A DNA stretch of 64,000 nt, taken from contig JADKJL010000012.1 in NCBI GenBank assembly GCA_016721015.1, forward strand, positions 1 to 64,000, read 5' to 3'. Positions within the stretch are counted from its first letter, which is position 1, and every line of letters begins with the position of its first letter. The notes beneath the pieces are model-generated. The model saw nothing but the letters and a program-made list of their open reading frames with translations. It was not told the DNA's origin and did no database searches. Both the position numbers and the translations under genes were made by a program. This document shows, piece after piece, positions 7,661-17,562 of the stretch. Source of the DNA: Lysobacterales bacterium (lineage in GTDB: Bacteria > Pseudomonadota > Gammaproteobacteria > Xanthomonadales > Rhodanobacteraceae).

Positions 7661-10531
7661 CTAGTACTCGGACGGCGGCGTTCTATTGCAAAGATTGGCG
7701 GCTACATCGAATCCGGCATTTACGGGGGTAGCTATCCCCGGCTGGCCCAATCCAATGTCAGGCTGAAGAATCAATGCCTGCATCGAACGATTTTCGTCCT
7801 CATCGCCATAGAAGTAGAACCCAGTATTCATGACCATTCCCAAGGGAGTTCCCCGCCCATACCAGGGAATGGCAACGGGCGTATAGGGTACAGGCACTTC
7901 AGAAGCAAAGTTGATATCTTCTTTATAAAATTGTCGCCTCGAGAAGTAACTTCCATGAAACTGAGTATGGCTACGAAGCAGGTACTCATCCTGTATGGCA
8001 AGCTCGACTTGACTTCCATCGCTGATCAGCGCGATTCGAAAAAACTCGCCAGGCTGAAGATGTTGCCCACTCCTGAGCGTCGCGATTGTTTGTTCTTCGA
8101 CGCACGCAGTCATGGAATCCATCGTCGCCGGCGCCCAAGGATGGCCAAGGGGAAGTTCAGGAAAATTTGACGGCGGAACCCAATGGCCATAGAGATAGAA
8201 CCAATCCGTTCCATTCCAACCCGATAGATAATTGGGCTCGACCAAATCCTTGGTTCCAACGGCGATCCCATCTTCCTCAAGCCCGAGCGGCCCGCGGTAC
8301 GCCACTTGCAGAAACAGGTCGGTTGCGTTGATTGGTATCGGATCCTCGGAAAAATCGAACTCCGCCAGTACTGACTCGCTTTCGCAGTCTGCCCCCGCTG
8401 CATGGGTTCCCGTGTTGACGTTGCCAACGTTTATGCAGGGGTTGATCGCACCGCTAGTATTGCCAGGCAGATTGCCGCTCACATCCAAGGCGACGGGTGC
8501 CGAGACGGAAATTTCCTGTAATGCCGAACGGGTTTCCTCAAGCGAGCATCCGCTGGGCACTCGTCGATCGGTCGGATCTGGCACGCCCGTGGTGGGATTC
8601 GGCATCGTCACGTATTCGCCTGACAGGTCTGGCTGATAGCAAGGATTGCGGTGATAGCGGGCAATCGCAACGAGTCGTCCCGTAGGATTACCGGAGGAAT
8701 CCACCCCCGCGTGCATATCCTGCGGAACGAAAGTCCCTGAACCTGCGTCGAGTAGCGTCGGATTGCCATTGGCATCCGTCATCGTGACGTTGCGAACTCG
8801 CACTCTGAGCTTCTTGAAGCCAAATACACGTCCGGACGCATCCATCGGTATACCGTCGTCGACATGGTGGGGAGTACCTTGATCGACCACCGCATATAGA
8901 CCTTCCGGAGGAGATGAAAGCTCCAACTCTCCGCGAAAAAAGAAATCAAGGAGCCCTGCGGAATAGCCTATCGCTCGCGGAATTGTCAGATTGCCGATGG
9001 AGTCGAGCACGGTGGGCGACAACGTCATTGAAATTCTATCAACCTCCAGCGGCAAGCCGTCGGGCAGATCAAGTCGTTTGAATACGCCTTCGGTGGCAAT
9101 TGGAACGTTCGGCCGCGTGAATCCCTGAGGCAATTCATCCATTGCACCTGCATAACCCGGATTCAACGCATCGTCTACTTGATGAGTGTAGAAAAGACAT
9201 GTCGCGGCGCTGAGTCGTCCATCAACCAAGAAAGCACTTTCGCAGGGTCCGTTCTGGAAGGAATATCCGTTCTGTGGATCAGTTAAATCCCTCGGCGGGT
9301 AAGTATGCGGATATCCATCCATCGCCTCGATGTACGGCAACGTCCCCCCGGTAAAGAATCCACGGTTCGAGTAGTCGGCAAGTCCCATCCGCGAAGGGAT
9401 ACCGACTAACCCTCCACCGAGCCCTATTCGCGTTGTGAAAAACCGCAGTGGCGTCGCGAACATGACCGGCTGCCCCATCCCGTACGTGCCGAGCTGCGGC
9501 ACCGAGAGCGGTATCGCTTCGGAGGAAAAGAATCCGCGCACGAATTGCCCGACGTCACCACCGCCGAGTACCCGCGCATTTGTGTAGCCTTCGAAGGCTT
9601 GTTGTTCGTCCGTGTTGATTACCGCATGCGAATCGTTGCGTGTGTGCTGCGGCTGCGCCGCGTCCTCCAGCAGATGTACGACATTGCCAAGTGAACGAAA
9701 CAACGTCGCCCAATAGATCATCCGAAATTCGCTCTCCACACTCCGTCGCCACGAGTCATCGCTACCACCCTCTCTGATAGCGCTTCGAAAGGTCAATGCT
9801 TGCCAAAATGCGTTTCTCGCATCGAGGTAACTATATGTATTTCGAGAAGAGCCGCTTGCGGGCCGAGGATGGTGCGCAAAGCTATCTTCGTAGCCCAATG
9901 CCCAATTGATGGACTTCAATCCTTGAATTAATGGATCTGTTGTCAATCCAATATCATAAACTGGATCATAGAAGTGATTCAGCGGACGAACCAACCAGCC
10001 CGGCTGATCCAAAACCGTCCTCAGCCAGAGCGACGCACATGCACTTCCACGCACTCCAAAGAGACCCATCGGGCTGAGGCCCATGTCGTCCTCTCGAATT
10101 GCGCCGCGTACGAGCCAGTTTCTGATATTCAATAGAGGAGGACTACCCACAGGCTCGACGGTTGCTAAGAACAACCCTCTGTACACATTTCTGTCACCTA
10201 TAAGCTGACGGAACTGCTGCATCTGGCAGCGTTCAAAAGCCGATGGTTCGCTCAAAGCTGGTATCGCTTCAGGGTTGTAGAAGAAATTGACGTGGTCGGA
10301 AAAATAGCGGGATGGTTGTTGTGGCATCCAGTAGGGTTTGAAGGGATCAGAAGGATGAAGCCTGTCAAGGAGCAGTCGCGACAGCAAGCTGCCTTCGCCC
10401 GAATGTGACAACGTCGAGCGCGCGTAGGCCTCGGTCGTAATCAAGGCATGCGTTTGGGTCTCAAACGCAATGGCAAACGGCGCCGCAACCAGTAGCAGGG
10501 CCGCGACCAACAATTGCACGAGTCTCATCAT
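7661..10531 (-). CDS. Large secreted protein with zinc phospholipase C / P1-nuclease signature
   Basis: This 956-aa protein has an N-terminal signal peptide (MMRLVQLLVAALLLVAAPFAIA). The first 300 residues carry a zinc-site pattern like that of bacterial phospholipase C and S1/P1 nucleases: His28, an acidic cluster GAIREDD at 143-149, NHFYDP at 185-190, and HLLEDAAQPQH at 286-296. The H-x3-D-x5-H spacing of the last motif equals that of the Bacillus cereus enzyme. The remaining 650 residues are not recognised. The protein may be a hydrolase of phospholipids or nucleic acids outside the cell. It is translationally coupled (ATGA overlap) to the lipoprotein gene upstream. Substrate and activity are inferred only. 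Confidence 0.7.
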   Translation of the reverse strand: MMRLVQLLVAALLLVAAPFAIAFETQTHALITTEAYARSTLSHSGEGSLLSRLLLDRLHPSDPFKPYWMPQQPSRYFSDHVNFFYNPEAIPALSEPSAFERCQMQQFRQLIGDRNVYRGLFLATVEPVGSPPLLNIRNWLVRGAIREDDMGLSPMGLFGVRGSACASLWLRTVLDQPGWLVRPLNHFYDPVYDIGLTTDPLIQGLKSINWALGYEDSFAHHPRPASGSSRNTYSYLDARNAFWQALTFRSAIREGGSDDSWRRSVESEFRMIYWATLFRSLGNVVHLLEDAAQPQHTRNDSHAVINTDEQQAFEGYTNARVLGGGDVGQFVRGFFSSEAIPLSVPQLGTYGMGQPVMFATPLRFFTTRIGLGGGLVGIPSRMGLADYSNRGFFTGGTLPYIEAMDGYPHTYPPRDLTDPQNGYSFQNGPCESAFLVDGRLSAATCLFYTHQVDDALNPGYAGAMDELPQGFTRPNVPIATEGVFKRLDLPDGLPLEVDRISMTLSPTVLDSIGNLTIPRAIGYSAGLLDFFFRGELELSSPPEGLYAVVDQGTPHHVDDGIPMDASGRVFGFKKLRVRVRNVTMTDANGNPTLLDAGSGTFVPQDMHAGVDSSGNPTGRLVAIARYHRNPCYQPDLSGEYVTMPNPTTGVPDPTDRRVPSGCSLEETRSALQEISVSAPVALDVSGNLPGNTSGAINPCINVGNVNTGTHAAGADCESESVLAEFDFSEDPIPINATDLFLQVAYRGPLGLEEDGIAVGTKDLVEPNYLSGWNGTDWFYLYGHWVPPSNFPELPLGHPWAPATMDSMTACVEEQTIATLRSGQHLQPGEFFRIALISDGSQVELAIQDEYLLRSHTQFHGSYFSRRQFYKEDINFASEVPVPYTPVAIPWYGRGTPLGMVMNTGFYFYGDEDENRSMQALILQPDIGLGQPGIATPVNAGFDVAANLCNRTPPSEY

Positions 10532-11346
10532 GGCACCCCAGTTCCATTAGTTATGACCTTGCACATCATCCCTGCCTTGTATTTGGGTCTGTCGTAGAGC
10601 TCTTTCTTGTAGTTCTCTGGGTCCAACTTCTTGCGCAATTCGGTTGCGCCGATTGGATCCGAGGCGAAATCTTCAATTGACATGGCGGTCAAGTAATCCA
10701 GATCCAAATCTGGATCTTGCGAACACACCCACGGTGCCAGTAGGTCATAGCCCTTCTTGCGTATCGCCACGTCGTCCGGGCGCGTCGAATCGAAATATGG
10801 ATTGCTTGTGCCCTTGACCCTGCTGTAATAGGAAGCTGCCTGCTTCAACGTGAACGAGGGCTTGAACATTCGAATAGTCCCGAGATTTCCCAGCCACTGG
10901 TCGGCTGTCGACAATTCCGGTGTCCGTGCGGTCGATCGCGGCAGGAAGCGCGGCATCCCGTAGTTGTCCATGTATAGCCAGGCTTTCTCGTCGCCCACAA
11001 CGGCGTAACCGGGCTCAAACACCGTAACGACCCAGGTGACGCCCGGGTGCGTTCCCGGCGTGCCAATATGCAAATCCGACCAGGTTGAGGGAATCGAGAA
11101 TCGGCCTTCTGCGTCGGTGCGCACAATGATGTTGTATAAAACGACGTTTCCGGACGGGCCGAAGAACAGCGGACCCGACACGAATCGGGCAGAAGAGATC
11201 ACAAAGGCATTTGGAAGGCCCTTGCCGGTTTCGACGTCGACCACTTTTCCAGATTTCGACCTGTGCGCTGCGATACAGCCCGGAATCTGCGGCGTGAACG
11301 GAGCGATGAGCAGGATCATCAGTAACCCGAAAATGATACGAGCCAT
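10528..11346 (-). CDS. Small lipoprotein-like protein with carboxypeptidase-regulatory-like domain
   Basis: The 272-aa product starts at ATG 11346, only 4 nt after the stop of the IPT gene; a longer frame upstream overlaps that gene and is not needed. A hydrophobic leader ends in IPGC at residues 21-24, a near-lipobox, suggesting a lipoprotein. Residues about 30-120 (GKVVDVETGKGLPNA, then TDAEGRFSIPST) look like a carboxypeptidase-regulatory-like beta-sandwich. The C-terminal half is unrecognised. It sits between the giant surface protein and the phospholipase-like protein and is coupled to both, so it probably helps anchor or assemble them; that role is inference. Confidence 0.72.
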   Translation of the reverse strand: MARIIFGLLMILLIAPFTPQIPGCIAAHRSKSGKVVDVETGKGLPNAFVISSARFVSGPLFFGPSGNVVLYNIIVRTDAEGRFSIPSTWSDLHIGTPGTHPGVTWVVTVFEPGYAVVGDEKAWLYMDNYGMPRFLPRSTARTPELSTADQWLGNLGTIRMFKPSFTLKQAASYYSRVKGTSNPYFDSTRPDDVAIRKKGYDLLAPWVCSQDPDLDLDYLTAMSIEDFASDPIGATELRKKLDPENYKKELYDRPKYKAGMMCKVITNGTGVP

Positions 11347-11350
11347 AGAC

Positions 11351-14300
11351 CTACATTCCCAGAATGCGCCAGACGCCATACGCGTCCTGAACCATTTGTA
11401 TGTGGTACCCACTGCGCGTCTGATCGGCGTTGTCACGCATCACGAGAATTTCGGCGTATTCAGGCCCGATGAAACCGCTGGCAATTGTCCCGAGTTGAGT
11501 TGCGACTGACGGCATGTTTGCGCCGAGTGCTGTGAACGCCGCCAGGTAGCGGGACCTCACCGATGCAACGTAGGCTAGCCCGGCCCCGTTCGCATCTGCT
11601 TCATCGAGCTTCTTCTTGAGATAGCCATAGACATCACAGAGCATCCCTCGTTCTACTGCAGCGCTGCGAATCATCACCCATTGTGTGGCGGTGTAAACCT
11701 GTCCACTGTTGGTAGTCACCTGCAACAAAGCGTTGAAGAGGCCTGGCCTGGAGTACCTAAAGGCGCTTGGGAAGTCCTCGAGTGTCGCGAATGAGTGATC
11801 GAATACGCCGTCTCCATCGGTATCAATACGGAGACTTTGCAAATTGTCTCCGGAAAGGCTATCGCTCAACTCGATATCGAAAGAGATTGACGCCGGCGCC
11901 ATACCAATCGGTTGTTCGGCATGAAATGAAATAAGCGACTCTGCGTGGCCGCATGCCAGGCAGTCGATTTTAGCTTTGGGATCTCCCTCAACATCGATGC
12001 GAACGATGGATTTCCCGCCACTGTGATTCAGGGTGATTGATGCCGTAGCCGTCAAACCCGGTAGCGTGGTGGCGACTGCCTCGATCGTGCCCGCTTTTGG
12101 CAAGCGCACATTTGGAACCATGAACCTGCCGTTCACGGTCTTTGCGGGTATGCCATTGATTGTGATACCCGTGTTGACCGGCCCGGTGAATGTACCAACT
12201 ACATCCACAATATCGCCCGGCGAACTGGATCCCTCTTCCGGAGAATCAATCGTTACACTCAATGATCCGTTGCCCGTAATATTTTGCGCCTGACCCGCGG
12301 TGTATACCGCGCCGCTCAATTGCCCTATGGGAACAAACCCTGGCGGATCGTTCGGCACCGTGCGCGGATCGAATCCGCAGATTTCGGTCGATGTCGTCGG
12401 ATTGGTAATGTGCGGGAAATCTGGTGAGTAGGCAGATGCGTAGTTCTCATCGCCGGTGTACCAGGCAAATAATGTCGTCTCGCCTACCTCGGACTGCATC
12501 GCCGTGCAGGTCGTCGCAGGAAGGGTGATCAGGCAGCCATGGACACCATCGCTGACCGTCACCGCGCCGGTCGGGGTCGGACCAGATGGAGAGACCGGCG
12601 TCACCGCGATCTGGATCGTGAATGACTGACCCGCAATCGACGGCTCGGCGCTAACCGAGGCGATTGCCACTTCGGCGGCTTCGGTGCCGATTGGAACTAC
12701 GGTAAAGGACGATGCACTGACACCCGTCTGTCCAGACACTGTCACTGATATCGGCCCAGTCGTTACGCCCTGCGGAACCAGCGCTACCAGTTGTGTCGCG
12801 TTTGCCTGCATGACAAATGCAGGCATGCCGTTGAACTTGACGATATTGTTGGTGTTGGCGGCGGTATTGAACCCCTGCCCGGTAATGGTCACCGGGATAC
12901 CCACTACACCGGACATCGGGGCAAAGCCCGAGACATTCGGCGCAGGCAATTGCGATGTCACCACAAAATTGGTTGCGCTGGTCGCTGTCCTGCCGAGTAC
13001 GTTGACCCGGATCGAACCTGTTGTCGCCCAGGAGGGCACATTGGTAATCAACTGGGTCGTCGTCCCTGACGTCAAGGTCGCCGGCGTGCCGTTGAAACTG
13101 ACTGAATTGTTGGCCAGCGTTGCATTGAAGTTGCTGCCGTAGATGGTCACCGGGGCACCATAGATGCCAGTGCCTGGCGAGAAGCTTGTAATCGTCGGCG
13201 GCGGCGGCTCTGTTACCGTGAAATTTGAAGTGCTCTGTACCGATCGCCCGTCAACGGTCACCTGAATCGGGCCTGATGTCGCGGCGCTCGGCACCACGAC
13301 GACCAGTCGAGTTGCCGTAACAAAAGTGATCACGGCTGGTACACCGTTGAACGCGACGATATCGTTGCCAATGTTTATATCGAAGTTGGTTCCGGTGATC
13401 GAGACGGTAGACCCCACCAAACCTGATGGTGGCCAGAAACTGGTGATCGTCGGTGGTCCTAGCGAGATCGTGTGCGGCACCGTGTCCGCGTCGAAGCCCG
13501 CGTAAATTGCATCTCCGCCGTACCAGGCAGATATGCTGCGCGGCCCTGCGGGTCCCGAAGTCATTACACAGCTATTCGACGGAAGCGAGATGGTGCAACT
13601 CATTGCGTTCCCATCGCTCACGGAGACCGTCCCTGTTGGAGCGGGACTTGAGGGAGGATCAGCGATAACCTCGACGGTGGTGGTGAACGGCTGCCCAGAC
13701 TCCGATGGCTCGGGAGACACACTCGAGATAACAGCAGTGACGGTTTTCTTGACGACGTTCATTGCATTGGTCGAAAACGATGAGCTGGAGGTGAACATCG
13801 TCGAGTCAGCCGGCGTGTAGAGGAAGTTGAGTGTACTCAAACCGGACTGAGTAGCATCCAGCATGCATCCGTTGTCACTCGAAAGATCAAAAATGCAGAA
13901 GGCGCTCTGACTCTGCGCGCTCACTCTCACCGTGCCTTGTGGCTCGCCGCAAGCGCCATTGCTCGGATTGACGGCAACCTCGACCCTGGCGCTTGATCCA
14001 ATGACAACGGGATTTGGCGCGACGCTCGTCAATGTGATCGTCGTCGGAATGGGCGCCGCACGTTGGCTGCACGATTGCATGGTGTTGATGGACGCCGGCA
14101 AGCTCAACGGTCGATCGTAGATCTTTCGGGCATTCGCATTCTCTTCCAGCGAATATTGGCCGGTCGCTGGAAGCGTCGGCAGATCGATTGCACCAGCGCT
14201 GTTTGCGCTCGGAAACGCGAGGAGCACGGACCCGTTCGGCTGATAAGCAGTCAATGGAAAATAGACGGAACTGTTGTAGGCGGCTCCCCCGTTGAACTGA

Positions 14301-16366
14301 AGGTCCTGACCGTAGATTCCGGAGAACGCAACGATTCCTGCTTGCCCCGGCCGATTGAGATTCAACCAGACAGGCGGACTGTCAATCGTCGTTGTCATTT
14401 GGCGTGGTGTCGAGACCGTCGCAATAAACTGTATCGGCTCTTCGACCGGAAACGATGGATGGATATCCCGGACGACTACCGTGTAGTTTCCGGCAACCGG
14501 CGCACTTCTGATCGTTACCGCGCAGCCCGCCTCAAAATAGGAAGATGAGTCGAAGGAACCTGTCAGCGATTCGCATAAAGGCACTTCTGCTACACGCACG
14601 CCGAGCGGATCGAACACGCTGACCCGAACCCAATTGGCCCAAAAACTGTTGGTAATGAAATTGGCAGTTATCGGGACGATGACGCCGAGCTCCAGCCTTT
14701 GTCCTACGGTCGCCGGAAATGTCATCAAGCCCATCTGGTAGGAAAAATTTGCCTGTGTCGAGAATGAAGGTCCGTCAACGTTGATCGGAGTCGGCTCGAC
14801 AAGGCTTACGCGCATGTCTTCGCTCCAACTGTCGGCCTGCTGGATCACCAGGGTATAGACATCAGTGTCAGGCAGATTCTGGAGGAGGTACGCGCCGCTG
14901 CAATTGCTGACACAATAAATTGCCGCCCCATTCGAATAGAGGTAGCTGCCATTCGAGCGCCTGATTTCGAAGCGGCTATCTATGCCCATCAGCGGATCCG
15001 AGCTTCGCAGCAACTCCAACGCCCTGCTTTGTCCAGCTACACCGTCAAACCGGATCTTCGAAATTCGACCGACTCGGTCCATATGCAGGTTTACAGGCGC
15101 AGACGAGGACAGCGCAAGATCCTGTGACCTTGTAAGCGCAACCAAGGCACTCAATGTGGACGTCGCATTCGGAAAGAGCTGAAGCTTGTAGGTTCCGGAT
15201 ACGGGCAAGGACGAGAGATCAACGACACACGAAAATCGACAGGTAACGGTCTTGAGGGTAGAACCGTCTGGTTTGAAGACATAGATGTAGGGGTTTTTTG
15301 ACGAGTATTCGGGAGTCTGAAGGACCGAAGTGATGCCAAGACCCAGGTTGTCGCCTGCCGTCGCACTAAACAGTACATCGATCGTCTGGCCGGCTGCCGA
15401 ATTCGAAACCTGAATGGAGGGGCCATCCGCAAGCAAAGTTCCACCTGACTGGGCAACATAGAAACTGCTGGTCGACACGACCGTCTGGCCCGCAACCGAA
15501 ACTGAAATCGGACCTGTTACGGCACCATTGGGAACCAGGACTGTCATTGAGCTTGAACTTGCGCCAGTGACCGTCGCCGAAATCCCGCCGATAGTTACCT
15601 GATTGGCAGAAATATTTGAACTGAAATAGCTGCCCTTGAGAGTAACCTCTGCGCCTTCAATTCCTGTCCCGGGCGAAAACCCCTTCAGTCGCAATGTCGT
15701 TGGCAGTATCTCGAACGGCCAGCTGCTCGAACCAGTCAGGCCGTTTGCAGATACGGAGACCGACCCTGACGTCGCGCCAGCGGGGACGGTCGTCGTCAGT
15801 TGAATGGTATTGGCAGCGGTGACGGTCGCCTGGACGCCATTGAACGTGACGGTGTTTCCCGAGGTGACAGCACTGAAATTACGCCCGCGAATCTGGACTG
15901 TCGTGCCCGGGACCCCGCGCTTCGGGCTGAGATTGTTCACCATGGGAGCGGCAATAAAGTTGCCCGCGCTCTCCCCCCAACCATCATTGGTCGTTACGCG
16001 AATCTTCCCTGTTCTTGCGTTCGGCGGAACGACGACAGTCAATTCCGTCGGTGATGCAGCCACGATATTCAGCAATGTGGCGCCAAAGAACAGATCGCCG
16101 CCCATCGTAACAGTGTTATTTTCAGGGGCAGCGCCGAAATTGGTGCCCGAAACAACGATGACGGTTCCAACGCCACCACTCGTCAGATTGATACCCGTCA
16201 CCTGAGGAGCTGCCGCCCAGACCGCGGCCGAATTGGCGGCGACAATGAGTGCAGCGAATGCAGTCAGGATGCTGCGCAAGCGCAGCTTGCGAAGAGGTAT
16301 TGGCCGGGCTGTACGACTGAACGTCGCGCGCAGGACGAAACCGAAGAAATTGACAGCCCCATCCAT
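11351..16366 (-). CDS. Giant secreted IPT/TIG and Ig-like repeat protein
   Basis: This 1671-aa protein has a signal peptide ending near residue 52 (SAAVWAAAPQ). Residues about 53-300 are IPT/TIG repeats (for example GTVIVVSGTNFGAAPENNTV), followed by a middle region of about 450 residues with tandem beta domains. Then come Ig-like Big_3-type repeats (PTGTVSVSDG, PTGAVTVSDG) and more IPT repeats (GSTVSITGTNFD, GAPVTIYGSNFN, GIPVTITGQGFN). The C-terminus has a DTDGDGVFD calcium-binding-like loop. Such proteins are usually adhesins or extracellular scaffolds. It is the first gene of a three-gene operon. GC is lower than in the neighbouring housekeeping genes, consistent with transfer. The N-terminal start could be some codons later than ATG 16366. 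Confidence 0.85.
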   Translation of the reverse strand: MDGAVNFFGFVLRATFSRTARPIPLRKLRLRSILTAFAALIVAANSAAVWAAAPQVTGINLTSGGVGTVIVVSGTNFGAAPENNTVTMGGDLFFGATLLNIVAASPTELTVVVPPNARTGKIRVTTNDGWGESAGNFIAAPMVNNLSPKRGVPGTTVQIRGRNFSAVTSGNTVTFNGVQATVTAANTIQLTTTVPAGATSGSVSVSANGLTGSSSWPFEILPTTLRLKGFSPGTGIEGAEVTLKGSYFSSNISANQVTIGGISATVTGASSSSMTVLVPNGAVTGPISVSVAGQTVVSTSSFYVAQSGGTLLADGPSIQVSNSAAGQTIDVLFSATAGDNLGLGITSVLQTPEYSSKNPYIYVFKPDGSTLKTVTCRFSCVVDLSSLPVSGTYKLQLFPNATSTLSALVALTRSQDLALSSSAPVNLHMDRVGRISKIRFDGVAGQSRALELLRSSDPLMGIDSRFEIRRSNGSYLYSNGAAIYCVSNCSGAYLLQNLPDTDVYTLVIQQADSWSEDMRVSLVEPTPINVDGPSFSTQANFSYQMGLMTFPATVGQRLELGVIVPITANFITNSFWANWVRVSVFDPLGVRVAEVPLCESLTGSFDSSSYFEAGCAVTIRSAPVAGNYTVVVRDIHPSFPVEEPIQFIATVSTPRQMTTTIDSPPVWLNLNRPGQAGIVAFSGIYGQDLQFNGGAAYNSSVYFPLTAYQPNGSVLLAFPSANSAGAIDLPTLPATGQYSLEENANARKIYDRPLSLPASINTMQSCSQRAAPIPTTITLTSVAPNPVVIGSSARVEVAVNPSNGACGEPQGTVRVSAQSQSAFCIFDLSSDNGCMLDATQSGLSTLNFLYTPADSTMFTSSSSFSTNAMNVVKKTVTAVISSVSPEPSESGQPFTTTVEVIADPPSSPAPTGTVSVSDGNAMSCTISLPSNSCVMTSGPAGPRSISAWYGGDAIYAGFDADTVPHTISLGPPTITSFWPPSGLVGSTVSITGTNFDINIGNDIVAFNGVPAVITFVTATRLVVVVPSAATSGPIQVTVDGRSVQSTSNFTVTEPPPPTITSFSPGTGIYGAPVTIYGSNFNATLANNSVSFNGTPATLTSGTTTQLITNVPSWATTGSIRVNVLGRTATSATNFVVTSQLPAPNVSGFAPMSGVVGIPVTITGQGFNTAANTNNIVKFNGMPAFVMQANATQLVALVPQGVTTGPISVTVSGQTGVSASSFTVVPIGTEAAEVAIASVSAEPSIAGQSFTIQIAVTPVSPSGPTPTGAVTVSDGVHGCLITLPATTCTAMQSEVGETTLFAWYTGDENYASAYSPDFPHITNPTTSTEICGFDPRTVPNDPPGFVPIGQLSGAVYTAGQAQNITGNGSLSVTIDSPEEGSSSPGDIVDVVGTFTGPVNTGITINGIPAKTVNGRFMVPNVRLPKAGTIEAVATTLPGLTATASITLNHSGGKSIVRIDVEGDPKAKIDCLACGHAESLISFHAEQPIGMAPASISFDIELSDSLSGDNLQSLRIDTDGDGVFDHSFATLEDFPSAFRYSRPGLFNALLQVTTNSGQVYTATQWVMIRSAAVERGMLCDVYGYLKKKLDEADANGAGLAYVASVRSRYLAAFTALGANMPSVATQLGTIASGFIGPEYAEILVMRDNADQTRSGYHIQMVQDAYGVWRILGM

Positions 16367-16632
16367 AGTTCAGCGTCCTGCCTTGTTTATTCCAATACCG
16401 AGTGAGCCGACATCTGCAATAGACATCATGCCCGGCGCATACGCCGAATATCGAGCGCGCTATCCTCCCTTCCCCCTTCCTGATGCGTTCTATATCCATA
16501 TAGCGTTCGCAAAAGTTGCCCGAAGCTACGGCGCGCCTTGGTCCGTGTCAAGAATTTTTCACGAGAGCCGTTGGTCGGCGCACTCTCTCATCGACCCAAA
16601 TGGAGATTTCCGTGGGCGTTCCCCCTGGATAA

Positions 16633-17127
16633 TTATAGATGTTCCGCGTTGAGCAATAAGCGGTTGGATACGACAACACCATTGGCATCGGCGCAGAGCC
16701 AGTGGCCCGGGACGAAGGTCAGTCCGGCGAAAGTAACCGGGACGTCAACATCGCCGAGGCCGCGTTTTTCGGTCTTCATCGGATGGCCGGCGAGTGCTTG
16801 TACGCCGAGATCGAGGGTGGCGATGATCTGTACGTCACGCAGGCAGCCGTTGATGAGGATCCCTTCCCAGCCATTGGCGACGGCTTGCTGGGCAAGCTGG
16901 TCACCGAGCAGGGCGCGGCGCATCGAGCCACCACCATCCACGACGAGGACCTTGCCCTTTCCCGGCAGGGCGACCTGCTCCTTGACCCTGGAGTTGTCCT
17001 CGAAGCAGCGGATTGTGACGATGCGGCCGCCGAAAAAATCGCGGCCGCCGAAGGCGCGGAAGATCGGGCCGGCGACTTGCACATCATCGGGGAACGCATC
17101 GCAAAGATCGGGGGTGGTTTGGGTCAT
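16633..17127 (-). CDS. rraA: RraA-family protein (RNase E activity regulator)
   Basis: This 164-aa protein matches the RraA family length (E. coli RraA is 161 aa). Characteristic motifs are DNSRVKEQV, GKGKVLVVDGGGSMRRALLGD and NGCLRDV. In E. coli RraA binds RNase E and lowers mRNA decay; some family members act as 4-hydroxy-4-methyl-2-oxoglutarate aldolases and the sequence alone does not separate these. I chose ATG 17127 (MTQTTPDL), the start that fits the family; an in-frame start ten codons earlier adds a poorly conserved stretch. It is divergent from the hydrolase gene at 17563. Confidence 0.9.
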   Translation of the reverse strand: MTQTTPDLCDAFPDDVQVAGPIFRAFGGRDFFGGRIVTIRCFEDNSRVKEQVALPGKGKVLVVDGGGSMRRALLGDQLAQQAVANGWEGILINGCLRDVQIIATLDLGVQALAGHPMKTEKRGLGDVDVPVTFAGLTFVPGHWLCADANGVVVSNRLLLNAEHL

Positions 17128-17562
17128 CGCGGTTTCCTCATGGCGGGATGAGCCCATGGTCGCGGAACCGTGGTGTCAGCGCCAGACCACGCCACTTAGA
17201 CCGAGGCGGAAATGGCACACAGCCGGCACTGGAGCCGGCCGTGACCTCAATCATGACTATCTATCGGGCCGGTAAGAAGTAGGACGTCGACAATGCTTTT
17301 CCTTCTCCCGCTAGCGGGAGAAGGAAAAGCATTGTCGACTTCTTACGGTTTATGGGCCCAATCAATTGCCACCGCTGCTAGATCGAAACTTCGACAAGTG
17401 CGCATCGGACCGGCATGTCTTCGAAGTCCGCAACCTACGCGAACGCAATATGCGCATTGTGGAGTTGCAATTGGGACAACTTGGCGCTCCAATGCGCGGG
17501 CAACCGGCCGAGACGCGTGTTGATCGCGGCATCGCCGGACCCTGTCGACACGGAGTCGGATC
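17128..17562. other. Divergent intergenic region with a large palindrome
   Basis: This 435-bp gap between rraA and the hydrolase gene contains no convincing ORF. Its main feature is the 54-nt palindrome at 17286-17339, described separately. Confidence 0.6.
17286..17339. repeat. 54-nt perfect palindrome, REP-like
   Basis: Two 27-nt arms meet without a loop; the centre is CTTCTCCCGCTAGCGGGAG. The outer sequence GTAAGAA (17271-17277) can also pair with TTCTTAC (17340-17346) with a small bulge on the left. It lies between divergent genes, so it is not a terminator for either. The central CTCCCGC...GCGGGAG core resembles repeats dispersed in many proteobacterial genomes. Confidence 0.85.
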
